A DNA stretch of 13,407 bases from NCBI GenBank assembly GCA_026390275.1, contig JAPLGF010000284.1, positions 1 through 13,407 of the forward strand. Direction: 5' to 3'. The translations under genes and the position numbers were made by a program. This document shows positions 12,856-13,407 of this stretch, in pieces. The DNA comes from Candidatus Atribacteria bacterium (GTDB taxonomy: Bacteria > Atribacterota > Atribacteria > Atribacterales > Atribacteraceae). How positions within the stretch are numbered: the stretch's first letter is position 1; every line of letters starts with the position of its first letter. The notes beneath the pieces were generated by a model. The model saw nothing but the letters and a program-made list of their open reading frames with translations. It did no database searches and was not told the DNA's origin.

Positions 12856-13407
12856 GTGCTTGTTTCTTTGAATCTTTTCCTAACCACTGCGAAGCGACTC
12901 ACAGAGGTGTCCCGCCATCATACTCTTACCGTTTCTAAGAAAATCGTAGAGAGTTCCCAGGCCGAGATACCCATTCTCTTGGACCAGTACCGAACCAGTC
13001 TTAACGGCCTTGAAGACCCGGAAGTTGCCCTTCTTCAGGAAGAATATGGCCCCAATGAAGTCACGAAAGGGAAACGCCAGTCCTTTCTGGAACGCCTGTT
13101 TGATAATGTTAAGAATCCCCTGGTCATTCTCCTGGTGGTCTTAGGAGTCATCTCCTATCTCACGGGAGATATCCGGGCCACGGTGATGATCGGTGTCATG
13201 GTTCTCTTGGGAATGATCCTGCGCTTTTTTCAGGAATTGCGTGCTGATCATGCCGCGGAAAAGTTACAAGCCATGGTGAGTACCACCGCTACCGTGGTTC
13301 GGTCCGGGAAAAAACTGGAGGTTCCTCTGAAAGAACTTGTTCCCGGGGATATCATTCTTCTTTCTGCAGGAGACATGGTTCCAGCTGATGTTCGATTGCT
13401 TTCCGCC
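12856..13407 (+). CDS. mgtA: MgtA-type Mg2+-importing P-type ATPase (N-terminal part; runs off the window)
   Basis: The 184 visible codons start at GTG 12856, six bases after GGAGG. Residues 1-80 form the cytoplasmic N-terminus, with the P-type cation-transporter segment GLEDPEVALLQEEYGPNEV (51-69) that matches the N-terminal domain of P-type ATPases. Membrane helices 1 and 2 lie at about 87-103 and 107-125. QELRADHAAEKLQAMVSTTA (126-145) and LKELVPGDIILLSAGDMVPA (158-177) begin the actuator domain. The EKLQAMVSTTATV run is closer to MgtA/MgtB than to Ca2+ or K+ pumps. The phosphorylation site DKTGT lies beyond the window. MgtA pumps import Mg2+ with ATP when Mg2+ is scarce. The gene sits behind a long structured leader with an acidic leader ORF, consistent with control by Mg2+. 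Confidence 0.9.
   Translation, partial: MLVSLNLFLTTAKRLTEVSRHHTLTVSKKIVESSQAEIPILLDQYRTSLNGLEDPEVALLQEEYGPNEVTKGKRQSFLERLFDNVKNPLVILLVVLGVISYLTGDIRATVMIGVMVLLGMILRFFQELRADHAAEKLQAMVSTTATVVRSGKKLEVPLKELVPGDIILLSAGDMVPADVRLLSA

Overview
The window is bacterial DNA. Genes are densely packed on both strands, most have strong GGAGG-type ribosome binding sites, and GTG and TTG starts occur. The gene content suggests an anaerobic heterotroph: an Etf-linked 2-hydroxyacid dehydrogenase, a methyltransferase-like URO-D family gene, and two Gfo/Idh/MocA sugar dehydrogenases. Atribacterota or a Firmicute-like lineage would fit, but this is a weak inference. I saw no tRNA, rRNA, CRISPR array, insertion sequence or prophage gene.

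Layout. (1) 1-959, minus strand: the 5' part of an exported TPR protein, preceded by a small exported protein of unknown function. (2) 960-1337: a gene-poor stretch with promoters and one 15-codon ORF. (3) 1338-2121, plus: a URO-D/MtaA-like gene broken by an internal deletion and frameshift. (4) 2165-5303, minus: an operon of a fused EtfB-EtfA protein and a GlcD-type FAD dehydrogenase, overlapping by 14 bases. By analogy with the lactate dehydrogenase-Etf complex of acetogens, it probably oxidises a 2-hydroxyacid and passes electrons through the Etf. (5) 5571-6098, plus: a secreted fasciclin-domain protein behind an extended -10 promoter. (6) 6260-7420, minus: a Gfo/Idh/MocA dehydrogenase with a good promoter and a palindromic operator near its transcription start. 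(7) 7621-9078, minus: a MarC-family membrane protein followed by a glutaminyl-peptide cyclotransferase. (8) 9241-9998: a TfoX-N-domain protein (plus) converging on a VOC-fold protein (minus). (9) 10208-11287, minus: a second Gfo/Idh/MocA dehydrogenase. (10) 11516-12288, minus: an AlkD-like DNA alkylation repair protein preceded by, and overlapping, a 22-codon ORF. (11) 12452-13407, plus: the start of an MgtA-type Mg2+ P-type ATPase behind a leader of about 370 nt.

The most interesting part is the leader of the MgtA-type ATPase. It has a near-consensus promoter, then a 33-codon ORF with an acidic, DP-containing N-terminus (MEDNDSAEDPD). After that come several nested complementary segments, and finally a segment complementary to the ATPase's Shine-Dalgarno sequence. 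The enteric mgtL-mgtA leader senses low Mg2+ through ribosome destabilisation on an acidic/proline peptide. This leader has the same logical parts with an unrelated sequence, and I saw no M-box core. It is a candidate for an independently evolved, undescribed Mg2+-responsive leader.
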